Shown here in pieces: positions 25,503 through 33,369 of a stretch of 64,000 nucleotides of DNA. Position 1 is the first letter of the stretch. Every line of letters begins with the position of its first letter. The stretch covers positions 186,001 to 250,000 of the forward strand of contig NZ_JYLB01000009.1 in the NCBI RefSeq assembly GCF_001042905.1. The letters run 5' to 3'. The notes beneath the pieces were generated by a model. It was not told where the DNA came from and did not search any database. It saw nothing but the letters and a program-made list of their open reading frames with translations. Origin of the DNA: Pseudomonas lini (GTDB taxonomy: Bacteria; Pseudomonadota; Gammaproteobacteria; Pseudomonadales; Pseudomonadaceae). A program made the position numbers and the translations under genes.

Positions 25503-25583
25503 ACTTTTAAAAACCCTTTAAAATCAATTGTTTGAGTTTTAAGTAGGATTTTTCATCCGATCCAAACCCGATAATTTGTTTCC

Positions 25584-25626
25584 GTGTTACTCGTTTCCGC
25601 CCACGTTTCAGAACACGCGGTAACAC
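25584..25626. promoter_or_regulatory. Candidate CbrB enhancer upstream of the sRNA
   Basis: GTGTTAC (25584-25590) and GTAACAC (25620-25626) form an inverted repeat about 100-140 bp upstream of the sigma-54 promoter, the usual place for an enhancer. Assignment to CbrB is inference. Confidence 0.4.
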
Positions 25627-25644
25627 CCGGACACATCCACGCTG

Positions 25645-26544
25645 TCACTGTGCGCTGCGGGCCTTGGCCACGCGCGAACCGGTAGGACGCCCCAGCACTG
25701 CGCAAATCTGTTGGCCGGCCCGAATCAAGGCGTCCAGGTCGATTCCGGTCTCGATGCCCAGGCCGTTGAGCAGGTAAACCACGTCTTCGGTCGCGACATT
25801 ACCGCTGGCGCCCTTGGCGTACGGGCAACCGCCAAGGCCGGCGATGGAGCTGTCGAACACCGCAATGCCTTCCAGCAGGCTGGCGTAGATGTTGGCCATG
25901 GCCTGGCCATAGGTGTCGTGAAAGTGCCCGGCCAGTTTTTCCCGTGGCACATCGGCTGACACCACTTCGAACATCTTGCGGGTCGCGCCAGCGGTGCCGG
26001 TGCCGATAGTGTCTCCCAGCGAAACCTCGTAGCAGCCCATCGCATAGAGCTCGCGAGCGACCCGGGCGACTTGTTCAGGTGCGATGTCACCTTCATAAGG
26101 GCAGCCCAGCACGCAGGACACGTAACCGCGCACGCTGACACCGTGTTGTTTGGCGGCATCCATGATCGGCACGAAGCGCTCCAGGCTCTCGCTGATCGAG
26201 CAATTGATGTTGCGCTGGGAAAACGATTCGGACGCTGCGGCGAACACGGCGACTTCCTTGACCCCGGCGGCGATGGCGTCTTCAAAGCCCCGCAGGTTGG
26301 GGGCGAGGGCGCCGTAGGTTACGCCCGGCTTGCGCTGGATCTGTGCGAAGACCTCGGCGGAACCGGCCATTTGCGGCACCCATTTGGGCGAGACGAAACT
26401 GCCGACTTCTATATAACCCAGGCCTGCGGCGGTCAGCGCGTCGACCAGTTGCACCTTGTCCGCAACGCTGATGGGCTGGGCTTCGTTTTGCAAACCGTCG
26501 CGGGGGCCGACTTCGACCAGGCGTACGTGGGTGGGTAGGGACAT
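25645..26544 (-). CDS. mvaB: Hydroxymethylglutaryl-CoA lyase
   Basis: ATG 26544 (MSLPTHVRLVEVGPRDGLQNE) gives 299 residues, the family length; the longer frame starts in a REP element. HMG-CoA lyase features are present: EVGPRDGLQNE with the metal-binding aspartate, SFVSPKWVPQMA, YVSCVLGCPYEG, HFHDTYGQAMAN with the metal histidines, and the catalytic cysteine loop GLGGCPYAKGASGN. It splits HMG-CoA to acetyl-CoA and acetoacetate, the final step of leucine degradation (LiuE role). It is followed by the Crc-antagonist sRNA on the same strand, and liuR lies upstream after a REP element. Confidence 0.93.
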   Translation of the reverse strand: MSLPTHVRLVEVGPRDGLQNEAQPISVADKVQLVDALTAAGLGYIEVGSFVSPKWVPQMAGSAEVFAQIQRKPGVTYGALAPNLRGFEDAIAAGVKEVAVFAAASESFSQRNINCSISESLERFVPIMDAAKQHGVSVRGYVSCVLGCPYEGDIAPEQVARVARELYAMGCYEVSLGDTIGTGTAGATRKMFEVVSADVPREKLAGHFHDTYGQAMANIYASLLEGIAVFDSSIAGLGGCPYAKGASGNVATEDVVYLLNGLGIETGIDLDALIRAGQQICAVLGRPTGSRVAKARSAQ

Positions 26545-26583
26545 GGGAATCGACCTGTTGAAATTGTATGAATGTTCACAGAA

Positions 26584-26680
26584 CCCTGTAGGAGCTGAGC
26601 TTGCTCGCGAAAGCGTCAGGTCAGTCGACATCAATGTTGAAGGACATACCGCTTTCGCGAGCAAGCTCAGCTCCTACACG
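26584..26680. repeat. REP doublet between liuR and mvaB
   Basis: Inverted TGTAGGAGCTGAGCTTGCTC units flank about 40 bp. The right arm overlaps the 3' end of liuR, so the last codons of LiuR (KSQQLV) are encoded in or next to the repeat. Confidence 0.85.
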
Positions 26681-27072
26681 AGCTGCTGGCTCTTGATCGT
26701 CTGCTCCAGCGCCTGAGTACAGCGCTCTTCAGCCGTGTCGAGCTCCAGTTTCATCTGTTCGATGTCCAGCAGTTGCTGTTCGAGTTGTTCCCGACGTTCG
26801 GCGATTTTCGCCAGCATGCTGTGCAGTTGCTTGGTGTTACCGCTGGAGGGGTCATAGAGTTCGATCAGCTCGCGGCATTCGGCCAGGGAAAAACCAATGC
26901 GCTTGCCCCGCAGGATCAGCTTCAGGCTGACCTTGTCACGGGGCGAATAAATGCGTTCCTGGCCACGACGCTCGGGGCTGAGCAGGCCTTGCTCCTCATA
27001 GAAGCGAATGGCCCGGGTGGTGATGTCGAGCTCGCGGGCGAGGTCGGAAATGCTATAGGTCTGGCTGCTCAT
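26674..27072 (-). CDS. liuR: MerR-family regulator of leucine/isovalerate degradation
   Basis: The 132-residue protein has the MerR winged helix-turn-helix (YSISDLARELDITTRAIRFYEEQGLLSPERRGQERIYSPRDK, residues 5-48) and a C-terminal dimerisation coiled coil (about 80-125). Metal-binding cysteines typical of metal sensors are absent; the only cysteines are isolated. It matches LiuR, the branched-chain acyl-CoA-responsive repressor. A LiuR box in front of its own start indicates autoregulation, and two more boxes precede liuA and the ligase. Confidence 0.9.
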   Translation of the reverse strand: MSSQTYSISDLARELDITTRAIRFYEEQGLLSPERRGQERIYSPRDKVSLKLILRGKRIGFSLAECRELIELYDPSSGNTKQLHSMLAKIAERREQLEQQLLDIEQMKLELDTAEERCTQALEQTIKSQQLV

Positions 27073-27114
27073 GGAAGCGCTCGAAAAAGGTCATGGCGCT
27101 AAGCTAATGGCAGG

Positions 27115-27130
27115 TTGACGTTTACGTCAA
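27115..27130. promoter_or_regulatory. LiuR-type box upstream of liuR
   Basis: The near-perfect palindrome TTGACGTTTACGTCAA lies about 43 bp before the liuR start and has the same core as the two boxes at 23008-23065. Confidence 0.8.
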
Positions 27131-27159
27131 GGGGCATGGATCTTCGTGGGTATCACTGA

Positions 27160-27248
27160 CCTCTTCGCGGGCAAGCCCGCTCCCACAGGTGACCGCGTTC
27201 TCTCAGGGGAATGCGATCAAATGCGGGAGCGGGCTTGCCCGCGAAGAA
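27160..27248. repeat. REP doublet (inverted orientation)
   Basis: TTCGCGGGCAAGCCCGCTCC and its complement face away from each other between liuR and the LysR gene. The order of arms is opposite to most doublets in this window. Confidence 0.8.
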
Positions 27249-27268
27249 CGATGACGCGGTCCAAAGCC

Positions 27269-28198
27269 TTACACCTTATCGAGCTTCTTCTCATGTGCCG
27301 TAACCTGCTGGCACAACTCGATCATCTGCTCGCGCATCCAGCGGTTGGCCGGGTCCTGGTCAGTGCTTTCATGCCAATAAAGGTGAGTTTCCACCGGCGG
27401 GACCTCTTTAACCGGCAGGTTCACCGCGTACAAGTCATGGCGACGGGCGAAGCGTTCCGGCACGGTCATGACCATGTCGGTCTGCTGCAACACCTGGGAC
27501 GCCATCAGGTAGTGCTGGGAGCGCAGGGCGATCTTGCGCTGGATGCCCATTTTGCCCAGGGCCAGGTCGACATAACCCAGACCGCTGCGGCGGCTGGAAA
27601 TATGGATGTGGGTCAGGGACAGATAATCGTCGAGGGTGAATTTTTCTTTGCCCGCCAACGGATGCCCCTTGCGCATGGCGCACACGTAACGGTCCTCCAT
27701 CAACTTGACGTGACGTACCTGCGGGTCAGTGTTGAGCGGCGCATCCACCGCGAAATCGAGACGACCGGCGGCCAATTCCTTGGTGGTCTCGCGACGTTTG
27801 GACAAGAAGCTTTCGATGATCACCGTCGGCGCCAGGCGTCGCAGGCGCTGGAACAGCGGCGGCAGGATCACCGCTTCAGTGAGGTCGGTCATGCTAATGC
27901 GGTAGGTCTTGACCGCCTGCAACGGGTTGAAGATGCGGCTTTCCTGCACCGACACCCGCAGCAAGGAGAGGGCGTTGCGCACAGGGCCGATGATGTTCTG
28001 CGCCATCGGCGTCGGCACCATGCCTTGGGCAGTACGCACGAAAAGCGGATCGTTGAATGTCTCGCGCAGGCGGGCCAGAGCGTTCGAGACTGCCGGTTGA
28101 GTAATGCCGACAATCTGCCCGGCGCGAGTCAGGTTGGCTTCGGTGTAGATCGCGTCGAAGACGATGAAAAGGTTGAGGTCGACCTTGCTCAGATTCAT
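27269..28198 (-). CDS. LysR-family transcriptional regulator
   Basis: The 309-residue protein has the LysR helix-turn-helix at residues 6-65 (VDLNLFIVFDAIYTEANLTRAGQIVGITQPAVSNALARLR) and a periplasmic-binding-protein-like effector domain afterwards. It is divergent from the acyl-CoA dehydrogenase gene at 28368, with about 170 bp between them, the typical LysR regulator-target layout. The inducer is unknown; an acyl-CoA or fatty acid derivative is a guess from the neighbour. Confidence 0.87.
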   Translation of the reverse strand: MNLSKVDLNLFIVFDAIYTEANLTRAGQIVGITQPAVSNALARLRETFNDPLFVRTAQGMVPTPMAQNIIGPVRNALSLLRVSVQESRIFNPLQAVKTYRISMTDLTEAVILPPLFQRLRRLAPTVIIESFLSKRRETTKELAAGRLDFAVDAPLNTDPQVRHVKLMEDRYVCAMRKGHPLAGKEKFTLDDYLSLTHIHISSRRSGLGYVDLALGKMGIQRKIALRSQHYLMASQVLQQTDMVMTVPERFARRHDLYAVNLPVKEVPPVETHLYWHESTDQDPANRWMREQMIELCQQVTAHEKKLDKV

Positions 28199-28367
28199 TG
28201 CGCTGCGCTCTCTGCTTCTTGTTTTAGGAAGGTGGCTCGATCAGTCGATCATATATCGGTGATGAATGTTAATACACGCCGAGAATAGGCTAGGTAAATT
28301 ATCAACGCTGTTCTAGCATCGAATGCATGCCCTGAACAACCTCCCTTAAGTAAGAAGGTAGCTGCCC

Positions 28368-29597
28368 ATGGATTTCGCTTATTCGCCCAAAGTGCAAGAA
28401 CTGCGTGAGCGCGTGACCGCGTTCATGGACACCTACGTTTATCCCGCTGAAGCGGTGTTCGAACGCCAGGTCGCCGAGGGCGATCGCTGGCAGCCGACAG
28501 CGATCATGGAAGAACTCAAACTCAAGGCTAAAGCTGAAGGCCTGTGGAATTTGTTTCTGCCTGAATCCGAACTCGGCGCTGGTCTGACCAACCTCGAATA
28601 TGCGCCATTGGCGGAAATCATGGGCCGCTCGCTGCTGGGCCCTGAGCCGTTCAACTGCTCCGCACCAGACACCGGCAACATGGAAGTGCTGGTGCGCTAC
28701 GCCAATGAAGAACAGAAGCAGCGCTGGCTCGAACCGCTGTTGCGCGGCGAGATCCGCTCGGCGTTCGCCATGACCGAACCGGATGTGGCCTCGTCCGACG
28801 CCACCAACATGGCCGCCCGCGCTGTGCGTGATGGCAACGAATGGGTGATCAACGGCAAGAAATGGTGGACCTCAGGGGCCTGCGATCCGCGCTGCAAGAT
28901 CCTGATCTTCATGGGTCTGAGCAACCCGGATGCACCGCGCCATGCGCAGCACTCGATGATTCTGGTGCCGGTGGATACCCCAGGCGTGAAGATTGTGCGT
29001 CCGCTGCCGGTGTTCGGTTATGACGACGCGCCTCACGGCCACGCCGAAGTGCTGTTCGAAAACGTCCGGGTGCCGTACGAAAACGTTCTGTTGGGTGAAG
29101 GACGCGGCTTCGAAATTGCTCAAGGTCGCCTAGGCCCAGGCCGGATTCACCACTGCATGCGTTCGATCGGCATGGCCGAGCGTGCGTTGGAGCTGATGTG
29201 CAAACGCGCGGTCAACCGCACCGCGTTCGGCAAACCCTTGGCGCGGCTGGGCGGCAACATCGACAAAATCGCCGACTCACGGATGGAGATCGACATGGCG
29301 CGCCTGCTGACGTTGAAAGCGGCGTACATGATGGACACCGTCGGCAACAAGGTGGCGAAGAGCGAAATCGCGCAGATCAAAGTCGTCGCGCCGAACGTGG
29401 CATTGCGGGTGATCGATCGGGCGATCCAGATCCATGGCGGGGCAGGGGTTTCCAACGATTTCCCGCTGGCCTACATGTATGCGATGCAACGCACCCTGCG
29501 CCTGGCCGATGGCCCGGACGAAGTGCACCGCGCGGCGATCGGCAAGTTCGAGATCGGCAAGTATGTCCCGAAAGAGATGATGCGTAGCGGGCAGTAA
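28368..29597 (+). CDS. Acyl-CoA dehydrogenase (ACAD11-like)
   Basis: The 409-residue protein has FAD-binding acyl-CoA dehydrogenase signatures: FAMTEPDVASSDATNM (near residue 130), WVINGKKWWTSGACDPRCKI (near 162), and the C-terminal QIHGGAGVSNDFPLAYMYAMQRTLRLADGPDEVHR (near 363). This C-terminal signature and the long FGYDDAPHGHAEV segment place it in the ACAD10/11-type branch rather than with short-chain enzymes such as liuA. A good ribosome site is hard to see (AAGAAGGTAG about 10 bp upstream is usable). It probably oxidises a medium/long or modified acyl-CoA under control of the divergent LysR regulator. Confidence 0.88.
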   Translation: MDFAYSPKVQELRERVTAFMDTYVYPAEAVFERQVAEGDRWQPTAIMEELKLKAKAEGLWNLFLPESELGAGLTNLEYAPLAEIMGRSLLGPEPFNCSAPDTGNMEVLVRYANEEQKQRWLEPLLRGEIRSAFAMTEPDVASSDATNMAARAVRDGNEWVINGKKWWTSGACDPRCKILIFMGLSNPDAPRHAQHSMILVPVDTPGVKIVRPLPVFGYDDAPHGHAEVLFENVRVPYENVLLGEGRGFEIAQGRLGPGRIHHCMRSIGMAERALELMCKRAVNRTAFGKPLARLGGNIDKIADSRMEIDMARLLTLKAAYMMDTVGNKVAKSEIAQIKVVAPNVALRVIDRAIQIHGGAGVSNDFPLAYMYAMQRTLRLADGPDEVHRAAIGKFEIGKYVPKEMMRSGQ

Positions 29598-29611
29598 GAC
29601 TGGTGGGCTTT

Positions 29612-29770
29612 TGTGGCGATGGAGCTTGCTCCCGCTGGGGCGCGAAGCGGCCCTGAAATACGGCAACCCGGTTGTTTCAGATGTACCGGGTTGTCTGGTT
29701 TCGCGCAGCGGGCACTGACAGGCACCGCGTCATCGTTCATCGCGGGCTTGCCCGCGATGGCGTCGGCCCA
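29612..29770. repeat. Degenerate REP-type palindrome
   Basis: Contains TGGCGATGGAGCTTGCTCCC at one end and CGCGGGCTTGCCCGCGATGG at the other, with an internal ACCCGGTTGTTTCAGATGTA / CCGGGTTGT segment. Two different REP families seem merged here. Confidence 0.6.
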
Positions 29771-29791
29771 TTCAACCCATAAACATCAGAT

Positions 29792-31126
29792 TCAATACAC
29801 CCAAACCTCAACCCGCCGATTCTTGATCCGTCCCTCATCCCCGCTGTTGGTCGCCACCGGCATCTCGGCGCCGAAACCGCGAATCTCACGAAACACCACG
29901 CCGCTTTTCACCAGCTCTCGCCGCACCGCCATGGCCCGCAGTTTCGACAGCAAGTCGGCCCGCGCCGGGTCGCTCTTGGCGTCGCCAAACCCTACCAGCG
30001 TCACCTGTCGATTGGTTTTGTCGTGCTGCTTTATATAGTCGAGCACCCGCGACAGGTCCTGTCGGGCCTTGTTGTCCAGTGTCGCGCTGCCTTCTTCGAA
30101 ACGAAAATTCACCGTCAGGCGCTGGGCATGACGGCTGAGCGCCTGATAACCCTCGGGCATCAGCGCATTGGGCGTGACCGCCATGGCCTGAACCGTCTGC
30201 GCGATAAAACCATTGTCCGCGACGATCGCCTGGCCTTTGCTGCTTTGGGCAAACTTCACCAAGGCCTTGGCCCAAGGATTTTTCCCATTCGGCGGTAAGT
30301 AAAAGAACAGCCGACGGGACAGTGGGTAATCTTCCGTCGCGATCAGGCTATTGAGCGGCAGCATGGCCTGGGAGTCGCCATCGACAATGGCCACGGCTTT
30401 GGCCTGGCGCACATAAGGCAAACCGATGAAGCCAATGCCTTGCGGGTCCAGACTGACGGCGTCGGACAATTGCTCGCTGGATTCGAACCGTTTCGCGTTG
30501 CCGCTCAGCATTTTCCCACGCGGGCTGAGGACCAATTCCTTGAACGTGTCATAGGTACCCGATTGATCATCCCGCGCATAGAGATGAATCGTCCCACCGG
30601 TGCCGCCGAGTTCTTCCCAGGTTTTCGCTTCGCCGCTGAAGATTCGCGCCAGTTGTACGGTGTTGAGTTGCTTCAGCGAATTGTTCGGATGAAGGATGAT
30701 TGCCAGCCCGTCGATGGCGATGACTTGCTCGGCAATCGGGCTTTTCAGGTCGCCCAGCGGTTCGAGATCCAGCCGTTCGCTGTCCTTGATCGGGCGCGAC
30801 GAGGCCGCGAGATCGGCGGATGCGATTTTCAGGGCTTTGAACCCGGTGCTGGAACCGTGGGCCGCGACCTCCACTTCAACTCGGCGTCCCTGAACGGTTT
30901 CGCCGACGATGCGTTGTTCGTTGGCTTTGTCCGGGGCTTCGCGATGAACCTTGAGCAGGCCCTGTTCGCGCATCAAGCCCTCGACCAGCGCCGGGCCCAA
31001 TGCCGCACCAATGGTGTTGGAGCCCTGGATGTGCAACACCGGACCACGTTCGGGCGTCGGCAAGTCGCCAGCCGACACCGGCAGCACAGCGCCGAACAGC
31101 AACAGGAACAACACGCGCAGCGTCAT
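29792..31126 (-). CDS. PstS-like phosphate-binding protein fused to an OmpA peptidoglycan-binding domain
   Basis: The 444-residue protein has a signal peptide (cleavage after VSAG near residue 20) and a PstS-like substrate-binding domain (about 25-310, with IQGSNTIG near the phosphate loop and ARDDQSGTYDTFKELV). It ends in an OmpA-type domain (about 330-444, NFRFEEGSATLDNKARQDLSRVL...GDEGRIKNRRVEVWV). The fusion suggests a periplasmic phosphate- or anion-binding protein held on the cell wall. No permease or ATPase genes lie next to it, so a sensing or storage role is as likely as transport. Confidence 0.85.
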   Translation of the reverse strand: MTLRVLFLLLFGAVLPVSAGDLPTPERGPVLHIQGSNTIGAALGPALVEGLMREQGLLKVHREAPDKANEQRIVGETVQGRRVEVEVAAHGSSTGFKALKIASADLAASSRPIKDSERLDLEPLGDLKSPIAEQVIAIDGLAIILHPNNSLKQLNTVQLARIFSGEAKTWEELGGTGGTIHLYARDDQSGTYDTFKELVLSPRGKMLSGNAKRFESSEQLSDAVSLDPQGIGFIGLPYVRQAKAVAIVDGDSQAMLPLNSLIATEDYPLSRRLFFYLPPNGKNPWAKALVKFAQSSKGQAIVADNGFIAQTVQAMAVTPNALMPEGYQALSRHAQRLTVNFRFEEGSATLDNKARQDLSRVLDYIKQHDKTNRQVTLVGFGDAKSDPARADLLSKLRAMAVRRELVKSGVVFREIRGFGAEMPVATNSGDEGRIKNRRVEVWVY

Positions 31127-31198
31127 GCCGACACCTTATAAGCCTGGGAAAGTGCCGGGAGAATAAGTCAGTAAGGTTTCTGAACGATGACAGTTACC

Positions 31199-31294
31199 AA
31201 TGTGGGAGCGGGCTTGCTCGCGAAGGCGGTGTGTCAGCCAACATCAATATTGGATGACACACCGCCTTCGCGAGCAAGCCCGCTCCCACATTAA
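31199..31294. repeat. REP doublet
   Basis: Inverted TGTGGGAGCGGGCTTGCTCG units flank about 50 bp between the PstS-OmpA gene and xthA. Confidence 0.85.
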
Positions 31295-31315
31295 CCTTGT
31301 GTAGATTTTGTAGGA

Positions 31316-32128
31316 TCAGCTCAACTCAAGCCAGATCGGCGCGTGGTCGGAAGGTTTTTCCATCCCGCGCAAGTCGTAATCCACGCCGGCATCCTTCACT
31401 CGCGGCAACAATCCATGGGACGCCATGATCAGGTCAATCCGCAGCCCGCGCTTGGGCTCATCCTCAAAACCACGGCTACGGTAGTCGAACCAGCTGAAAC
31501 GGTCGGCAACGTCCGGGTTCAGGTGACGGAAACTGTCGACCAGGCCCCAGTTCTTCAGGCGGGCCATCCATTCCCGTTCTTCGGGCAGGAAGCTGCATTT
31601 GCCGGTTTTCAGCCAGCGTTTCATGTTGTCCGGGCCGATGCCGATGTCGCAGTCTTCCGGGGAAATATTCACATCGCCCATCACCACAATCGGCTGGTCG
31701 TTGCTGAACTGGCTTTCCAGCAACTGCTGTAAATCGCTGTAGAAACGTTCCTTGGCCGGGAATTTGGTGGGGTGATCGCGGCTTTCACCCTGTGGGAAAT
31801 AGCCGTTCATGATGGTTACCGGCACGCCATTGGCGTCGGAGAAAGTGCCCCAGATGAAGCGTCGCTGAGCGTCTTCTTCGTCAGTGGTGAAACCTTTGTA
31901 CAAGGCAATCGGTTCCTGGCGCGAGAGCAGGGCCACGCCGTAGTGGCCTTTTTGCCCGTGGAAATGTACGTGATAACCCAGTGCCTGAACCTCGGCCAGG
32001 GGAAACTGGTCGTCGTGGACCTTGGTTTCCTGCAATCCGATCACGTCTGGTTGATGTTTCTCAATCAGCGCCGCCAGCTGATGCGGGCGAGCGCGCAGCC
32101 CGTTGATGTTGAAGGAGACGATCTTCAT
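31316..32128 (-). CDS. xthA: Exodeoxyribonuclease III
   Basis: ATG 32128 (MKIVSFNINGLRARPHQL) gives 270 residues, close to E. coli XthA; the long upstream extension is read-through of REP repeats. Motifs of the AP endonuclease/exonuclease III fold are all present: SFNINGLRAR, the metal glutamate in LQETKV, the catalytic GDVNISPEDCDIG and the final KPSDHAPIWLEL. It acts in base-excision repair on abasic sites. It is a single gene flanked by repeats. Confidence 0.93.
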   Translation of the reverse strand: MKIVSFNINGLRARPHQLAALIEKHQPDVIGLQETKVHDDQFPLAEVQALGYHVHFHGQKGHYGVALLSRQEPIALYKGFTTDEEDAQRRFIWGTFSDANGVPVTIMNGYFPQGESRDHPTKFPAKERFYSDLQQLLESQFSNDQPIVVMGDVNISPEDCDIGIGPDNMKRWLKTGKCSFLPEEREWMARLKNWGLVDSFRHLNPDVADRFSWFDYRSRGFEDEPKRGLRIDLIMASHGLLPRVKDAGVDYDLRGMEKPSDHAPIWLELS

Positions 32129-32211
32129 GGTCGGCAGTCCTGGCAAAAGTGCGATGCTAGCTGACATGTAGGAATGGGGCCAGCCTTGGGGTGAGGGGAT
32201 TCGTTTTGTTC

Positions 32212-32540
32212 TGTCAGAGATGTATTGGCAGATCGGGACTCTTCGCGGGCAAGCCTCGCTCCCACAGGATTCGTGTCGTGCACAAAATCTGTGAACGCCA
32301 CGGAAACTGTGGAAGAGATGTGCTGGCAGATCGGGACTCTTCGCGGGCAAGCCTCGCTCCCACAGGATTCGTGTCGTGCACAAAATCTGTGAACGCCACT
32401 GAAACTGTGGAAGAGATGTGCTGGCAGATCGGGCCTCTTCGCGGGCAAGCCTCGCTCCCACAGGATTCGTGTCGTACACAAAATCTGTGAACGCCACGGA
32501 CACTGTGGGAGCGTGGCTTGCCCGCGAAGGCGTCAGCCCA
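32212..32540. repeat. Tandem array of a 98-bp REP-containing unit (three copies plus closing REP)
   Basis: The segment beginning TGGCAGATCGGG recurs at 32226, 32324 and 32422, an exact 98-bp period. Each unit contains one REP arm (TTCGCGGGCAAGCCTCGCTC) and a shared linker (GATTCGTGTCGTGCACAAAA). The array closes with a single opposite arm (TGTGGGAGCGTGGCTTGCCC, near 32505). Copies differ by only a few bases, so the amplification looks recent. Confidence 0.9.
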
Positions 32541-32654
32541 GTCGATGAAGATCCCGGCTTGGTCTATACCTGTGTGGGGAACTGTGAAGCCACCCAAAGG
32601 CTCGTACCAATAAGAGCGCGGCCTTCTGAGCCGCGCCCAGGGGAGATCTACCGT

Positions 32655-33305
32655 ATGCCCGAAAACTCGACCGTCATCGCCGATATCCACATGCTCGACA
32701 GCGGCTATTCCCGCGAAGCACGTTCCCTGTTGTATCAGGCGTACCGGCACGAGCCGACGTTCGGCTACCTGTTCGAAGCTGAACGCCCCGGTTATGAACA
32801 ACGAGTGAGGGCGACGGTGCGCGAACTGGTCAAACAACACTTTCTTCAGGATTTGCCGGCCATCGGCCTGTTGGTGAATGACCGCTTGATCGGCATCGCC
32901 CTGATCGCGCCGCCGCAACGCCGCCTGGGCATCACCGAAAGCTGGGCCTGGCGCCTGCGGATGGTGCTCAGCACCGGGTTTCGCTGTACCCGACGCTACC
33001 TCGATTACCACGCTGCCGTGATGGCGTGTGTGCCGTCTGACTCGGTGCATGTTTTGCCATTACTGGGGGTTCATCCGCAATTCCAGGGCAAGCACTTCGG
33101 CGAACAATTGCTGCAAGCGGTCCATAACTGGTGCGCGGTCGATGAGCACTCACAGGGCGTGATCCTCGACACCGGGAATCCTCGTTATCTGGAGTTCTAT
33201 AAACGTCAGGGCTATGAGGAAATCGGCGAAGTGGCGGTAGGGCCGATTCTTGAACACGTGTTTTTCCACGCGAATCCGCAGGTGTTACAAACGGCAACGG
33301 CATAG
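32655..33305 (+). CDS. GNAT-family N-acetyltransferase
   Basis: ATG 32655 has GGGGAGAT about ten bases upstream; the earlier frame reads through REP DNA. The 216-residue protein has the GNAT acetyl-CoA-binding segment (VLPLLGVHPQFQGKHFGEQLLQAVHNWC, near residues 133-162) and the C-terminal ILDTGNPRYLEFYKRQGYEEIGE. The substrate is unknown. It lies about 65 bp upstream of tamA on the same strand, but whether they share a transcript is unclear. Confidence 0.85.
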   Translation: MPENSTVIADIHMLDSGYSREARSLLYQAYRHEPTFGYLFEAERPGYEQRVRATVRELVKQHFLQDLPAIGLLVNDRLIGIALIAPPQRRLGITESWAWRLRMVLSTGFRCTRRYLDYHAAVMACVPSDSVHVLPLLGVHPQFQGKHFGEQLLQAVHNWCAVDEHSQGVILDTGNPRYLEFYKRQGYEEIGEVAVGPILEHVFFHANPQVLQTATA

Positions 33306-33369
33306 CAGTAGAACTTTCGCAGCAGGTCAGGCTCTATCAGGCCCCCAGGCTCGTGATAGCATCCGCGCT

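Noticed and set aside
32212..32540. Regular 98-bp repeats, possible CRISPR array
   Set aside because: The whole 98-bp unit is repeated including its spacer part, the unit contains a REP arm, and no cas genes are present.
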